Source: Brevinematales bacterium
Lineage (GTDB): Bacteria > Spirochaetota > Brevinematia > Brevinematales > GWF1-51-8
Reading direction: 5' to 3'
Assembly (NCBI GenBank): GCA_020059465.1
Contig: JAGVBZ010000037.1
Coordinates: 33,315-97,314, forward strand
DNA: 64,000 nucleotides
Shown here: in pieces, positions 27,802 to 36,814 of the stretch
Layout of the letters: every line of letters begins with the position of its first letter
Numbering within the stretch: position 1 is the stretch's first letter
The notes under the pieces: model-generated
The model's database searches: none
Seen by the model: the letters and a program-made list of their open reading frames with translations, nothing else
Told to the model about the DNA's origin: nothing
Position numbers and translations under genes: made by a program

Positions 27802-28512
27802 TTATTTGATATCCAGTTCTTTAAAAAGTGTCATCATGAGATGATCGTTGATAATATGATTGATATAGGTCTGTGTCGCGATGGAAACATTATCGAAGCG
27901 GACTGCAAAGCCGGGCGGAAGCGACTCGCTGGATAAGGTCTTATTTATACGGACAACCGTACTCTCGACAAAAAACTTAAAATCGCGGAAATGGATTTCC
28001 ATATATACGGGCTGATTGAGGTCAACCATATCGAAATTAGTTGTCTGGATATAGGATCCTCCCGCGGAGAGCGAAAGAATTTTCCCCGTTTCGGTGGAGG
28101 GAGAATTAATGTTCTTATAAAATGTCGCGAATAACGGCCAGTCCACACGGTTATATTTCCGGCGGTTTTTTTGGGTAGAATGCAGTACGTTTTCGATATC
28201 GTCGATGCTTTCGAGCAGGATAATGTTCTTATTCCATTCCAATAATTGTGTCTGATCGTATTTTCCTGCTTCCTTCGGGGCGATAATGATAGGAAAGAGC
28301 GGATTGAGGTGGAACAAGACTTCCATGGTTTTTTTATCAATCGAGGTAGATGAGGGAACTGTATAAATAATTGCTCCGACATCGGGATTATTGATGAGAA
28401 ATATCAGGGCGTCGCGAAGGTTACGGGCACGGAATATCTGATATCCCCCCTTGATTTTCTCGATCTCAGATTTAAACAAATCCCCGGACGATAAATAGAT
28501 AATTTTATCCAT
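27802..28512 (-). CDS. Receiver-like plus PilZ-domain protein
   Basis: RRKYNRV (RxxxR) and ILSLSAGGSYIQT, a variant of the DxSxxG motif. Confidence 0.68.
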   Translation of the reverse strand: MDKIIYLSSGDLFKSEIEKIKGGYQIFRARNLRDALIFLINNPDVGAIIYTVPSSTSIDKKTMEVLFHLNPLFPIIIAPKEAGKYDQTQLLEWNKNIILLESIDDIENVLHSTQKNRRKYNRVDWPLFATFYKNINSPSTETGKILSLSAGGSYIQTTNFDMVDLNQPVYMEIHFRDFKFFVESTVVRINKTLSSESLPPGFAVRFDNVSIATQTYINHIINDHLMMTLFKELDIK

Positions 28513-28575
28513 GGAGGATCTCCTTCTCAGCCGTTCCTATAGTATTGTATTATAGATTTTAAAGTTGCGCAACTC

Positions 28576-29055
28576 TCAGGCGGCTTTACATTTATTCTTA
28601 AAATTCAGCAGTATGTCCTCGGCTTTTTTATATTCTCCGCGGGACATATAAATTACGCTGAGTTTTGCCGCAATATCCAGATCAGTATGAAGATCCAGAT
28701 CACTATCCTTCTCCATAATCTCCCGATAACGATTTTCAAGCTCCTCCGCGTTTCCCGCATCGGTTACAAGCTCGTCGAAATTTTTCAATTGGGGAATAAT
28801 GAAAGATGGATCCTGTTTTTTTGTCAGATCGATATAGATTTCATATTGAGCCTGCGCGTTTTCCAAATCCCTCAAGTTGACATAAATATAAACAAGAATC
28901 TCGTGTACCTTAGGATTCTCAAAATTCGACCGTTCCATCTCCAGAAACTTATCTAAGGCTTTCTTAAAATCCTTCTTATTAAAATCGGCAACCGCTTCAA
29001 GGGTCACGTCCTTATAATCGGAGGGAGATTTTATTGATTTTGTCTTCTTTGCCAT
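28576..29055 (-). CDS. TPR-type protein
   Basis: Helical repeats (FKKALDKFLEMERSNFENPKVHEILVYIYVNLRDLENAQAQYEIYI); SD GGAGG before MAKKTK. Confidence 0.7.
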   Translation of the reverse strand: MAKKTKSIKSPSDYKDVTLEAVADFNKKDFKKALDKFLEMERSNFENPKVHEILVYIYVNLRDLENAQAQYEIYIDLTKKQDPSFIIPQLKNFDELVTDAGNAEELENRYREIMEKDSDLDLHTDLDIAAKLSVIYMSRGEYKKAEDILLNFKNKCKAA

Positions 29056-29178
29056 TTTATCCTCCATGGATCAACTTAATGAGAATATCGGAATTATGTG
29101 TCAATGTTTTATATATGGTTGATAAAGATTAAAATAGTTATCTAAACAAATGGGGAAATAGTTCATGTCGGCTTAAAC

Positions 29179-29207
29179 TTTACTATTATATATTTTTATT
29201 CTATAAT
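29179..29207 (+). promoter_or_regulatory. Promoter for the 29-32 kb lipoprotein gene run
   Basis: TTTACT, 17 bp, TATAAT at 29202-29207. Confidence 0.6.
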
Positions 29208-29227
29208 AAAAAAAATAGGAGGCGTCT

Positions 29228-30073
29228 ATGCAGCAGAAATTCGGTTTTAAAGCAATATTTTTTATATCTTCGATGGTATTAATGCTTGTGGGCTGTACCC
29301 AGGGCGAAAAGAACGCAAATAATACGGGGGGAAATAATTCCGGCAATCCGCTGCCACTGGAAGATAAATATTATACGAAGTATCTCCGCACAAGTTTATA
29401 TAACGATAAGTATGCCTACAAGGACACGGTTTTCTTCGGTGAACAGCTTATCTTCATGAATGTAACTATCAGCAATAAGAATAAAAAAGTATATATGTTT
29501 GTAAAAAGCGAGATGTCCGGGGCGGAAGGATATATTGCTGAAAGCGACATTATCAAGAATCCTATGAATAAAGGGGTGATTTTTGAAAATACCTCCGCAA
29601 GCCAGAAACCCGATCTGGCGACCGGTAAAAAAATGGAGGTCATCGCTCCTGTCCTTGTCTATGTAATGGACACAAAGGAACAGGATACGACTTGGGCGGA
29701 TGTCGTGTTTTATAACGCGACATACCCCGTCATCAAGGAAACTAAGGCAATACCTTCTTCCTATCGGTGGGTACAGCTAAATAAAATTTCAATGAATTAC
29801 GAGGATGTAAAAATGTGCGTGGGTATACTTGATGCGCTCTATGAGTACTCCAGCACCCTCGAGAAAAGCGCGGGCGATGTAAAGAAGATAGCGCAGTCGA
29901 AGGAGAGCGCGAAGATAAAACTCACCGATCTGATGAAGGCGTTTCCCGCCAGTACGATGATCGAATTTGCCAATATGGCGTTAAATACGATAGAAGGTGT
30001 TGATAATTCCGGCCTTATGAAAGGGGACGGCGAGGGTGAAGTGATCAGTGCTGATGAAATTTATGGGGACTAA
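29228..30073 (+). CDS. Hypothetical lipoprotein
   Basis: MQQKFGFKAIFFISSMVLMLVGCTQGEKN lipobox; SD aggagg. Confidence 0.75.
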   Translation: MQQKFGFKAIFFISSMVLMLVGCTQGEKNANNTGGNNSGNPLPLEDKYYTKYLRTSLYNDKYAYKDTVFFGEQLIFMNVTISNKNKKVYMFVKSEMSGAEGYIAESDIIKNPMNKGVIFENTSASQKPDLATGKKMEVIAPVLVYVMDTKEQDTTWADVVFYNATYPVIKETKAIPSSYRWVQLNKISMNYEDVKMCVGILDALYEYSSTLEKSAGDVKKIAQSKESAKIKLTDLMKAFPASTMIEFANMALNTIEGVDNSGLMKGDGEGEVISADEIYGD

Positions 30074-30088
30074 TCCCCGGAGGTTGCT

Positions 30089-30739
30089 ATGAAAAAGTTT
30101 AATGCGGTTTCTATTTTCATTTCGTTTATCGTTTTTTCCTTCATGGTGCTTTCATGCGGGAATCAGGCTGCAAAGGCTGGTAAAGGAGTTTTAGATACTT
30201 ACACCGGGAATGTTAAAATAAACGGTCAACCTGCAAGCGTAGGAATGGAGGTTGCCGATGGAGCTGAGATTACTACCGCCGGCGGGGCTTGGTGCGACAT
30301 CGTTTTTCCCGGGAAAAATATTATTCGTGTCTATGAGAACGCAGCTGTTATTGTAACCTTGGATTCCTCTGATAAACAGATTATTCTAAAATCCGGGAAT
30401 ATTGCAAATGTGCTTTATAGTCTCAAGGATTATAAAGACGGTTTCAAGGTGGAGACATCGAGCGCGGTTGTTATTGTCCGCGGCACTGTCTTCTACGCAG
30501 CGTCGGAAAGCTCCACTAATTCATATATCTGCTGCTGTAACGGAAACATCGATGTCAAGGAGATTAAAGGCGGTAAGATAAATACGATGTCCGCATCGCA
30601 TCACAAGGGACTAAGAGTTTATCCTTCAGGGGCGACTAATGCTGGGATGGATTTTCATACCGACCAGGATCTGGATGAAATCGCGAAGAAATTAAATCTT
30701 GTCATCGATTGGACAAAGGTCGGAGGATTGCACGAATAA
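30089..30739 (+). CDS. FecR-domain lipoprotein
   Basis: Lipobox VLSCGN; GNVKINGQPASVGMEVADGAEITTAGGAWCDI...VETSSAVVIVRGTVFYAA. Confidence 0.85.
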   Translation: MKKFNAVSIFISFIVFSFMVLSCGNQAAKAGKGVLDTYTGNVKINGQPASVGMEVADGAEITTAGGAWCDIVFPGKNIIRVYENAAVIVTLDSSDKQIILKSGNIANVLYSLKDYKDGFKVETSSAVVIVRGTVFYAASESSTNSYICCCNGNIDVKEIKGGKINTMSASHHKGLRVYPSGATNAGMDFHTDQDLDEIAKKLNLVIDWTKVGGLHE

Positions 30740-30781
30740 TCGCGTGATTATTAATAGCGTGCGTAAACAGAAGGATACCGA

Positions 30782-31120
30782 ATGTTAAAAGTACGGGTAA
30801 AGGAATTGGGCGATATCGTGGTATTTCATCTGAAAGGTGAAGTTGTGGTGCTCAATCTCCATCAGATCAAAACGCCTTTCGAGGAAAAACTTGCGCAGGA
30901 TAAAAGGCTTTTCATTTTCAATCTCGAACTGGTTACTTATATGGACAGCGCCGCAATCGGTATGTTCTACACAAAACTGGTCCTGCTGAAAAAAGAGGGA
31001 GGAACGGTCGAATTGATCAAACCGAACTCCAATATCAAGAGGATCATTGAATCGACGAAATTAGTCGATCTAGTGAGCATATATGATAATGAAAATGACG
31101 CAGTAGATGCACTGAAGTAA
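30782..31120 (+). CDS. STAS-domain anti-sigma-factor antagonist
   Basis: LELVTYMDSAAIGMFYTKLVLLKKEGGTVELIKPNSNIKRIIESTKL; phosphoacceptor Ser context retained. Confidence 0.9.
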   Translation: MLKVRVKELGDIVVFHLKGEVVVLNLHQIKTPFEEKLAQDKRLFIFNLELVTYMDSAAIGMFYTKLVLLKKEGGTVELIKPNSNIKRIIESTKLVDLVSIYDNENDAVDALK

Positions 31121-31146
31121 ACAATTCTGGTTCCGGAGGAACAGGG

Positions 31147-31569
31147 ATGCGAAAAGGCAGAATTTTATCGATTGCGTTCTTTCTTCTATGCATTGTTATT
31201 TTTATCGGATGCGATAAAAGAGTTGGCCAGACGCTCTATACTCCGAATCCGCTGCCGCCTCATGGGGGCGTTAACCTTTTTAAAACGAATAGCCTTATAT
31301 TAAAAATTGGGCAGATTGCATACTTCGAACACCGCTACTCCGGATCCATCGGAATCTTTCAGGATTATATCATCAGCAATACCAATATATTCGCTCTTAA
31401 GGACGATATCCGTCAACTGCCGGATCAAACGCTGGTCGGCGCTTCATATCGTGGGGTTTATATCTTTGAAGCAAAACAGCCCGGTATAACGTTGTTTTAT
31501 ATATTCGAAAACTTCCGCGGCGTTATTTCCTACCTGCATACGAATTTTATTACCGTTGTCAGCGATTAA
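31147..31569 (+). CDS. Lipoprotein with chagasin-like domain (divergent)
   Basis: Lipobox FIGCD; ends GASYRGVYIFEAKQPGITLFYIFENFRG. Confidence 0.55.
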   Translation: MRKGRILSIAFFLLCIVIFIGCDKRVGQTLYTPNPLPPHGGVNLFKTNSLILKIGQIAYFEHRYSGSIGIFQDYIISNTNIFALKDDIRQLPDQTLVGASYRGVYIFEAKQPGITLFYIFENFRGVISYLHTNFITVVSD

Positions 31570-31570
31570 C

Positions 31571-31984
31571 ATGAGAAAAGGATTAATTGTTTTTTCTATC
31601 CTTTTTTTTGCATTACAGTTTTTATCGGGAACTGTTCGTTCCAGAACGTTAAAGAAAGGCGAGGCGATTTTGGATATAAAAGGTAAATCATCCGTCACTG
31701 TGAAAGTAGGGGCGCATTTCTGTTATTCCGGAATCGTTCACGGGTCCGTCGGGAAGTGGCTGATCTATAAAACCGAGGGAGATGAGGTGCTTTCTCAACC
31801 GGAAGAAAAGTTGGAGTATCTGACTCCTGATAAAATCAAAGCGGGTATGAAAGGCGCGGATAAAGCGAAAATGACCTATATATTCGAGGCTTTAAAACCC
31901 GGCAAGGTTACTCTCCATATGATTAGGGAGTACCGTTACGAGGAAGAATCGAGAGAATCCATTGTAATCGTCGTAGAACCATAG
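31571..31984 (+). CDS. Exported protein with chagasin (I42)-like domain
   Basis: Signal peptide MRKGLIVFSILFFALQFLSG; GADKAKMTYIFEALKPGKVTLHMIREYRYEEESRESIVIVV. Confidence 0.6.
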   Translation: MRKGLIVFSILFFALQFLSGTVRSRTLKKGEAILDIKGKSSVTVKVGAHFCYSGIVHGSVGKWLIYKTEGDEVLSQPEEKLEYLTPDKIKAGMKGADKAKMTYIFEALKPGKVTLHMIREYRYEEESRESIVIVVEP

Positions 31985-32010
31985 TCGAATAATAAGTTAT
32001 GGAATAAAGA

Positions 32011-32328
32011 ATGGTTTCGTTAAACGGGCAGACCGCGCTTTCGGTAAAAGTTGGCGAGATGATGGAGTACCGCGGGGGAGTCCAGGAATCTGTCGGGTAC
32101 TTTCTCAGCTTCGATATCGCTGATCCCTCTGTGGTTAAACTTGAGTCCCGCGGAACAGAATATGCACATCCTGAAAGACTGAAAACAGGTGTAACCGGGG
32201 CTGACGACGCAATTCAAGTTTTCCGGTTTATCGCGCTTTCCCCGGGCGCTACGAGTATTTCTTTTACTTTGGATTTTCGGGGCGATATCGAGTCCCGCGA
32301 GGTAGTTCAGATTCAGGTGCAATCTTGA
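32011..32328 (+). CDS. Small chagasin-like-domain protein lacking a signal peptide
   Basis: TGADDAIQVFRFIALSPGATSISFTLDFRGDIESREVVQIQVQS parallels the preceding gene. Confidence 0.55.
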   Translation: MVSLNGQTALSVKVGEMMEYRGGVQESVGYFLSFDIADPSVVKLESRGTEYAHPERLKTGVTGADDAIQVFRFIALSPGATSISFTLDFRGDIESREVVQIQVQS

Positions 32329-32425
32329 TTCTATTGTTCATCGGCCATTACTTTTAAACACCAGTTTTCTTATATTTCCATCGGTGTTTCTCCGATATAC
32401 ATACCAAAACGGTTTGGGGGAAACT

Positions 32426-33508
32426 ATGAAAAATTCTCACATTATTTCAATAATATTGATCTCTGTACAAATCTTTCTTTTATCCGGTACATTGAACGGG
32501 AAACAATCTATACTCGATTACGATTCAATCAAGAGTTTTATCCTGAGCGCGGACGGATCGTCATCGGGAATGATGTTCAAATCAGGCGCCGACTGGTATG
32601 TCAAGGTCGCCGCTCAGACCTACGGGCCGTATGAATCCGCGGAAGGCCTCGTATTCAGCCGCGATGGAGGTGTATTTGCCTATAATTATATGATAGACGG
32701 ACTATCCTATGTTTCCGTCAACGAGAAAATATACGGGCCGTTCGACGAATGCGGGCTGGTCAGCGTCAGTTCCGACGGTTCTTATTTCGGGTTCTCGTTC
32801 GCTACAAACGGGAAATACTTCCTACGGATAAACCAGAAATTATACGGTACGTTCCAGAAAGCGGAATCCCCCGGGTTCAACTGGGACGGATCGGTCTCAG
32901 GGTTCGCTTATCAATCGGGGGGAAAGTGGAAAGTGACGCTGAGCGGAAAGACCTTCGGGGATTTCACGGTTGCCGCGTCGCCGAATTTCGATCATTCGGG
33001 CGATCATTATGGTTTCTATTACTCAGCGAAGGGGTCGAATTATATCGCAGTGGACGGCCAGTCGTTTTCCGGTTTTCAGCTTGCGGTATCGCCCGTTTTC
33101 AGCGCGGACGGCTCCTCGTACGGATATGTCTATACAAAAAGTTCTGCATGGGACAGCTGGTATGTCCGGGTCAACGGGAAATCATACGGGCCTTATGAAA
33201 ACATTATTCCACCGGTTTTAAGCGGAAATGGCCTGCTGTTTGGTTTCGCGTATTACAAGGACAAGAAATGGTATATGAGGATCGGCGAGAAAGCCTTTGG
33301 GCCGTTCGACGAGGTAATGCCTCCCATGTTCAGTTCGGACGGGGGTTCGTACGGGTTTGTTTATTTCCGCGCGAAGAAAGGGTATTACGCCTATATCAAT
33401 GGGAAGAGTTACGGGCCGTACGAACAGGCAGCTCTCTCGGTTACACCGGAGGGAAGAGTGTTTATCGCGTCGCTCTACAGCGGGATATATATCAAGGAAA
33501 TCAAATAG
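32426..33508 (+). CDS. Exported YGPY-repeat protein, predicted beta-propeller-like
   Basis: Signal peptide, then ~8.5 repeats of ~37 aa, e.g. PVFSADGSSYGYVYTKSSAWDSWYVRVNGKSYGPYENIIP. Confidence 0.78.
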   Translation: MKNSHIISIILISVQIFLLSGTLNGKQSILDYDSIKSFILSADGSSSGMMFKSGADWYVKVAAQTYGPYESAEGLVFSRDGGVFAYNYMIDGLSYVSVNEKIYGPFDECGLVSVSSDGSYFGFSFATNGKYFLRINQKLYGTFQKAESPGFNWDGSVSGFAYQSGGKWKVTLSGKTFGDFTVAASPNFDHSGDHYGFYYSAKGSNYIAVDGQSFSGFQLAVSPVFSADGSSYGYVYTKSSAWDSWYVRVNGKSYGPYENIIPPVLSGNGLLFGFAYYKDKKWYMRIGEKAFGPFDEVMPPMFSSDGGSYGFVYFRAKKGYYAYINGKSYGPYEQAALSVTPEGRVFIASLYSGIYIKEIK

Positions 33509-33784
33509 CTATTTCTCACCCGTCTTTTTGATGATATGATAACCGAACTGGGTGCTGACCACTCCGCTGAGGCCGCCGGGGCGCATTTTTGCAACCGCGT
33601 CCTCGAACGGCTTGACCATTTTACCCGGCCCGAACCATCCTAAATCCCCGCCCTTACTCTTGCTAGGGCAGGTCGAATGCTCTTTGGCCAGCTCCGCGAA
33701 GTTTTTTCCCTTGCGGAGCTGACGTAAAAGCTCTTCGGCGAGCGATTTATCTTTTATTAAAATATGACTTGCACACCATTCCAT
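33509..33784 (-). CDS. Stand-alone parvulin-type peptidyl-prolyl isomerase (PpiC-like)
   Basis: ASHILIKDKSLAEELLRQLRKGKNFAELAKEHSTCPSKSKGGDLGWFGPGKMVKPFEDAV. Confidence 0.93.
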   Translation of the reverse strand: MEWCASHILIKDKSLAEELLRQLRKGKNFAELAKEHSTCPSKSKGGDLGWFGPGKMVKPFEDAVAKMRPGGLSGVVSTQFGYHIIKKTGEK

Positions 33785-33791
33785 AAAAACC

Positions 33792-34355
33792 CTACTTGAG
33801 AATAGTGATCTTTTTCATGACAACAGGCGTAACCGGTTTGTCCATTGCCCCGGTTTTGACCTTCCCGATCTTCATTACAATGTCCAGTCCTTCGGTTACT
33901 TTGCCGAAAACCGCGTGCTTCCCGTTGAGCCACGGAGTGGCTACAAGCGTAATAAAGAATTGCGAACCGCCGGTGTTCGGCCCGGCGTTTGCCATCGAAA
34001 GAATACCCGGACCGTCATGCTTTAATGAAGGGTCGAACTCGTCCTTGATTTTGTATCCGGGTCCGCCGGTGCCGGTACCTTTGGGACATCCGCCCTGGAT
34101 CATGAAATTATCGATGATGCGGTGAAAGACCAGCCCGTCGTAGAATCCTTTATTTACCAGATCGATAAAGTTTTTTGCGGTAAGCGGTACTTTATCGAGA
34201 AAAATTTCAACCTTAAAATTCCCCATACTGGTCTCGAAGAGAGCGACGGGATTCTTTTTGGACTGGGACGCGGCGGGAATTGCGGCCTCGTCCTCACGCG
34301 CGAAACCCATACTGAAAACGGATAACAATAGAAATACGAACCCTGCTTTTTTCAT
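33792..34355 (-). CDS. Cyclophilin-type peptidyl-prolyl isomerase, exported
   Basis: Signal peptide [51 protein letters not shown]...[24 protein letters not shown] before 34355. Confidence 0.94.
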   Translation of the reverse strand: MKKAGFVFLLLSVFSMGFAREDEAAIPAASQSKKNPVALFETSMGNFKVEIFLDKVPLTAKNFIDLVNKGFYDGLVFHRIIDNFMIQGGCPKGTGTGGPGYKIKDEFDPSLKHDGPGILSMANAGPNTGGSQFFITLVATPWLNGKHAVFGKVTEGLDIVMKIGKVKTGAMDKPVTPVVMKKITILK

Positions 34356-34449
34356 GCGATACTCCTTAGCTTTATCCATTATTTTACCCCGTTTGAGTAA
34401 AAAAATCAAACTCCATCGTAGAGAACTCGGGAAATATTCGCGGGAGAAA

Positions 34450-34481
34450 CAAAAAAACGGCCCCGCCGATCAAGCGGGACC
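34450..34481 (-). terminator. Rho-independent terminator of the GH13 gene
   Basis: Minus strand GGTCCCGC-ttgatcg-GCGGGGCC followed by GTTTTTTTG; one mismatch in the stem. Confidence 0.75.
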
Positions 34482-34499
34482 GCTTCCTTTAGGAGGGTT

Positions 34500-36593
34500 T
34501 TATTTCTTCATCAGTACTGCGTAGCCTACAGGAGGAACCTCGAATGTTCCTCCTGTTTTTACACTAACGCTTTTTCCGCTGAGCATGTCTGTGTATTCGC
34601 CGTCTGCGACGTTTTTCCATTCGATGACCGAAGATTCCTTTTTGCTGTTGTTCATAACAACTATAGCAAACGCTTTATCGTTCCATCGTTTATAGCTGAT
34701 GGTGTGGTTGTCGCAGTAAAGCATATCGATCTTTCCGGTCGAGAACACGGGATTATCGGTGCGAATCTTCGCGAGCTTCTGCGCGAACGGGAGAAAATCG
34801 TAGTTTCCATATGTGCCGCCGTCTTCATGCCACGGATAAGGGCCGCGGTTGAATGGATCGTGCCCGCCGGTCATCCCGATTTCGTCGCCGTAGTAGATCG
34901 CGGGCGCGCCGGGATAGGTAAACTGAAGTACGAATATCAGTTCGAGACGGGCTTTCATCTTCTCATAGTTCTTCTTGTCGTACTTCGTATAGCCGATCTC
35001 GTAAAAAGCGCGGGGGAGGTCGTGTCCGGAAATCAGGTTCATCAGCCTATAGAAAACGGGTTCGGGATAGTTTTCACGCACCATCTCCAGCGCTTCGACC
35101 GTTTTCAGCGCATCGCCGCCTTTCGCGAAATTAATCGCGGACGAGCGGAAGATGTAGTTCATTGTCGAATCGAACATTGTCCCGATCAGGTACTTCGAGG
35201 CGTCAAACCATACTTCTGAGAAGGTTATACTATCTGGATAGGACTTCTTCAGCTCTTTCTGCCATTCCATCCAGAACTGGTCGCTCACCCACGGGGTAAC
35301 ATCCATTCGCCATCCTGCCGCGCCCTGCGCCATCCAGTACTTTGTCACCGAATCGGGCGCGATAAACGCAAACTTCTTATAAGAATCGGATTCTTTCAGA
35401 TTAGCGAGGGTTGGGTTCGCCCACTGTTGATACTTCTGGTCGGCGGTGGACGCTTTCGGGACAAATTCGAACCAGTCATAATATGGCGATTTCTCCTGAA
35501 TGACTTCACCTTCGAAAGCGCCGAATGTGGGATACTTAGCATATCTGTCCATGTATATGGAATCGGAGCCGCAATGATTGAGCGATACATCGAGGATGAT
35601 CACCATGCCGCGCTTTTTCGCCTCCGCGACAAGCTTCTTAAACACGGCCAGATCACCGAACATGGGATCGATCTTCATGTAATCCCCTGTGTCGTACTTA
35701 TGGTTCGACGGAGCGAAGAAGATCGGGTTAAGATAAATAACGTTTACTCCGAGAGTTTTAAGGTAGTCGAGTTTCTGGATGATACCTTCGAGATCGCCGC
35801 CGTAGAAATCGTTACAGTATTCGTTATCGTCGAATTTACATCCGTCATCGGTACCCGGACGGTAGGGTAACGGGTCGTTCCAGTTGGTATGGAATTCGAT
35901 ATCCTTCTGCCCGTAGAACTTGGTCTTTCCTATAACGGGATCGTTCTTTTTATTACCGTTCTTGAAACGGTCGGGAAAGATATAGTAGATAATCATTTTA
36001 TCAGACCATGCGGGTACACTATATTTATTGGTGAAAACAGTAAGGGTATACGGGAATATGTATTTGCTGAACGGGACTATTTCACCGATCCCGCCTGTGC
36101 CCTTGATATTGACGTATGGCACATCAACCTTATGGGTGTTATCGCCTAAACAGACTTTATCGTCACTGGTCTTATAGATCTCGAAGTGGTATCCGTAGAC
36201 CGCAATATCCTTCAAGGCAAATTTTGTCTCCCATAGGTCGAGTCCGTTAGTCACTCCAGTTTTCTTCATAGGGAACGAGTCAACAGGACGGTATTTTTCC
36301 TGGGCGGAATTCCCCAAAATAAACTGGGTCGAGATAACGACATTGACCTTTGTAATTTCATCCTTTTTGGTCAGAATATGAAGTGTTACGGGCGTACCCT
36401 GAACAACAGCGCCGAATGGCTGTTTGAAGAACGGGTCGCGCGAGTTAAAAAATATCGAAGCAGTATCAATACTGGTTTCGACTTTAGAACTGACGCCCGC
36501 TTCATAGACCGACCACGGCCCGTCCGGCCTGACTGCACCTCCGCACGAAACGAAAAAAAGTGCGGTAATCATCAAGATTGTGATTCTATTCAT
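34500..36593 (-). CDS. GH13 alpha-amylase-family lipoprotein (neopullulanase/cyclomaltodextrinase-like)
   Basis: Lipobox FVSCGG; DVSLNHCG, GWRMDVTPWV, ITFSEVWFD, ISGHDLPR: GH13 conserved regions with catalytic Asp/Glu/Asp. Confidence 0.92.
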   Translation of the reverse strand: MNRITILMITALFFVSCGGAVRPDGPWSVYEAGVSSKVETSIDTASIFFNSRDPFFKQPFGAVVQGTPVTLHILTKKDEITKVNVVISTQFILGNSAQEKYRPVDSFPMKKTGVTNGLDLWETKFALKDIAVYGYHFEIYKTSDDKVCLGDNTHKVDVPYVNIKGTGGIGEIVPFSKYIFPYTLTVFTNKYSVPAWSDKMIIYYIFPDRFKNGNKKNDPVIGKTKFYGQKDIEFHTNWNDPLPYRPGTDDGCKFDDNEYCNDFYGGDLEGIIQKLDYLKTLGVNVIYLNPIFFAPSNHKYDTGDYMKIDPMFGDLAVFKKLVAEAKKRGMVIILDVSLNHCGSDSIYMDRYAKYPTFGAFEGEVIQEKSPYYDWFEFVPKASTADQKYQQWANPTLANLKESDSYKKFAFIAPDSVTKYWMAQGAAGWRMDVTPWVSDQFWMEWQKELKKSYPDSITFSEVWFDASKYLIGTMFDSTMNYIFRSSAINFAKGGDALKTVEALEMVRENYPEPVFYRLMNLISGHDLPRAFYEIGYTKYDKKNYEKMKARLELIFVLQFTYPGAPAIYYGDEIGMTGGHDPFNRGPYPWHEDGGTYGNYDFLPFAQKLAKIRTDNPVFSTGKIDMLYCDNHTISYKRWNDKAFAIVVMNNSKKESSVIEWKNVADGEYTDMLSGKSVSVKTGGTFEVPPVGYAVLMKK

Positions 36594-36619
36594 GGTATCC
36601 TCCTGATAAATGATAATGT

Positions 36620-36648
36620 ATTATAGAATGGAAACGTTTCCATGTCAA
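36620..36648 (-). promoter_or_regulatory. Consensus promoter of the GH13 gene with an operator palindrome in the spacer
   Basis: Minus strand TTGACA-TGGAAACGTTTCCATTC-TATAAT. ATGGAAACGTTTCCAT (36628-36643) is a perfect 16-bp palindrome. Confidence 0.88.
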
Positions 36649-36667
36649 GCAAAAAGACAGGTTCGCT

Positions 36668-36696
36668 TTGACTTTTTTTTTCACTAAGCCTATAAT
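36668..36696 (+). promoter_or_regulatory. Divergent promoter toward the histidine phosphatase gene
   Basis: TTGACT (36668-36673), 17 bp, TATAAT (36691-36696). Confidence 0.75.
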
Positions 36697-36814
36697 AGGA
36701 CGGAATGAAAAACAGGATGGTATTCCGTGAATCGGTAGTGAATAAGAGCGGGTTTATTGAGATGGAGAAAACGATTCAATAATACAAGATGCCAATGAAA
36801 AAAGGGAGCGATAA

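Noticed and set aside
32749-33539. Alternative-frame + ORFs of 60-149 aa in the YGPY-repeat gene
   Set aside because: Their repeated look (e.g. RVCLY, RAVRTG) comes from reading the 111-bp coding repeat in another frame.
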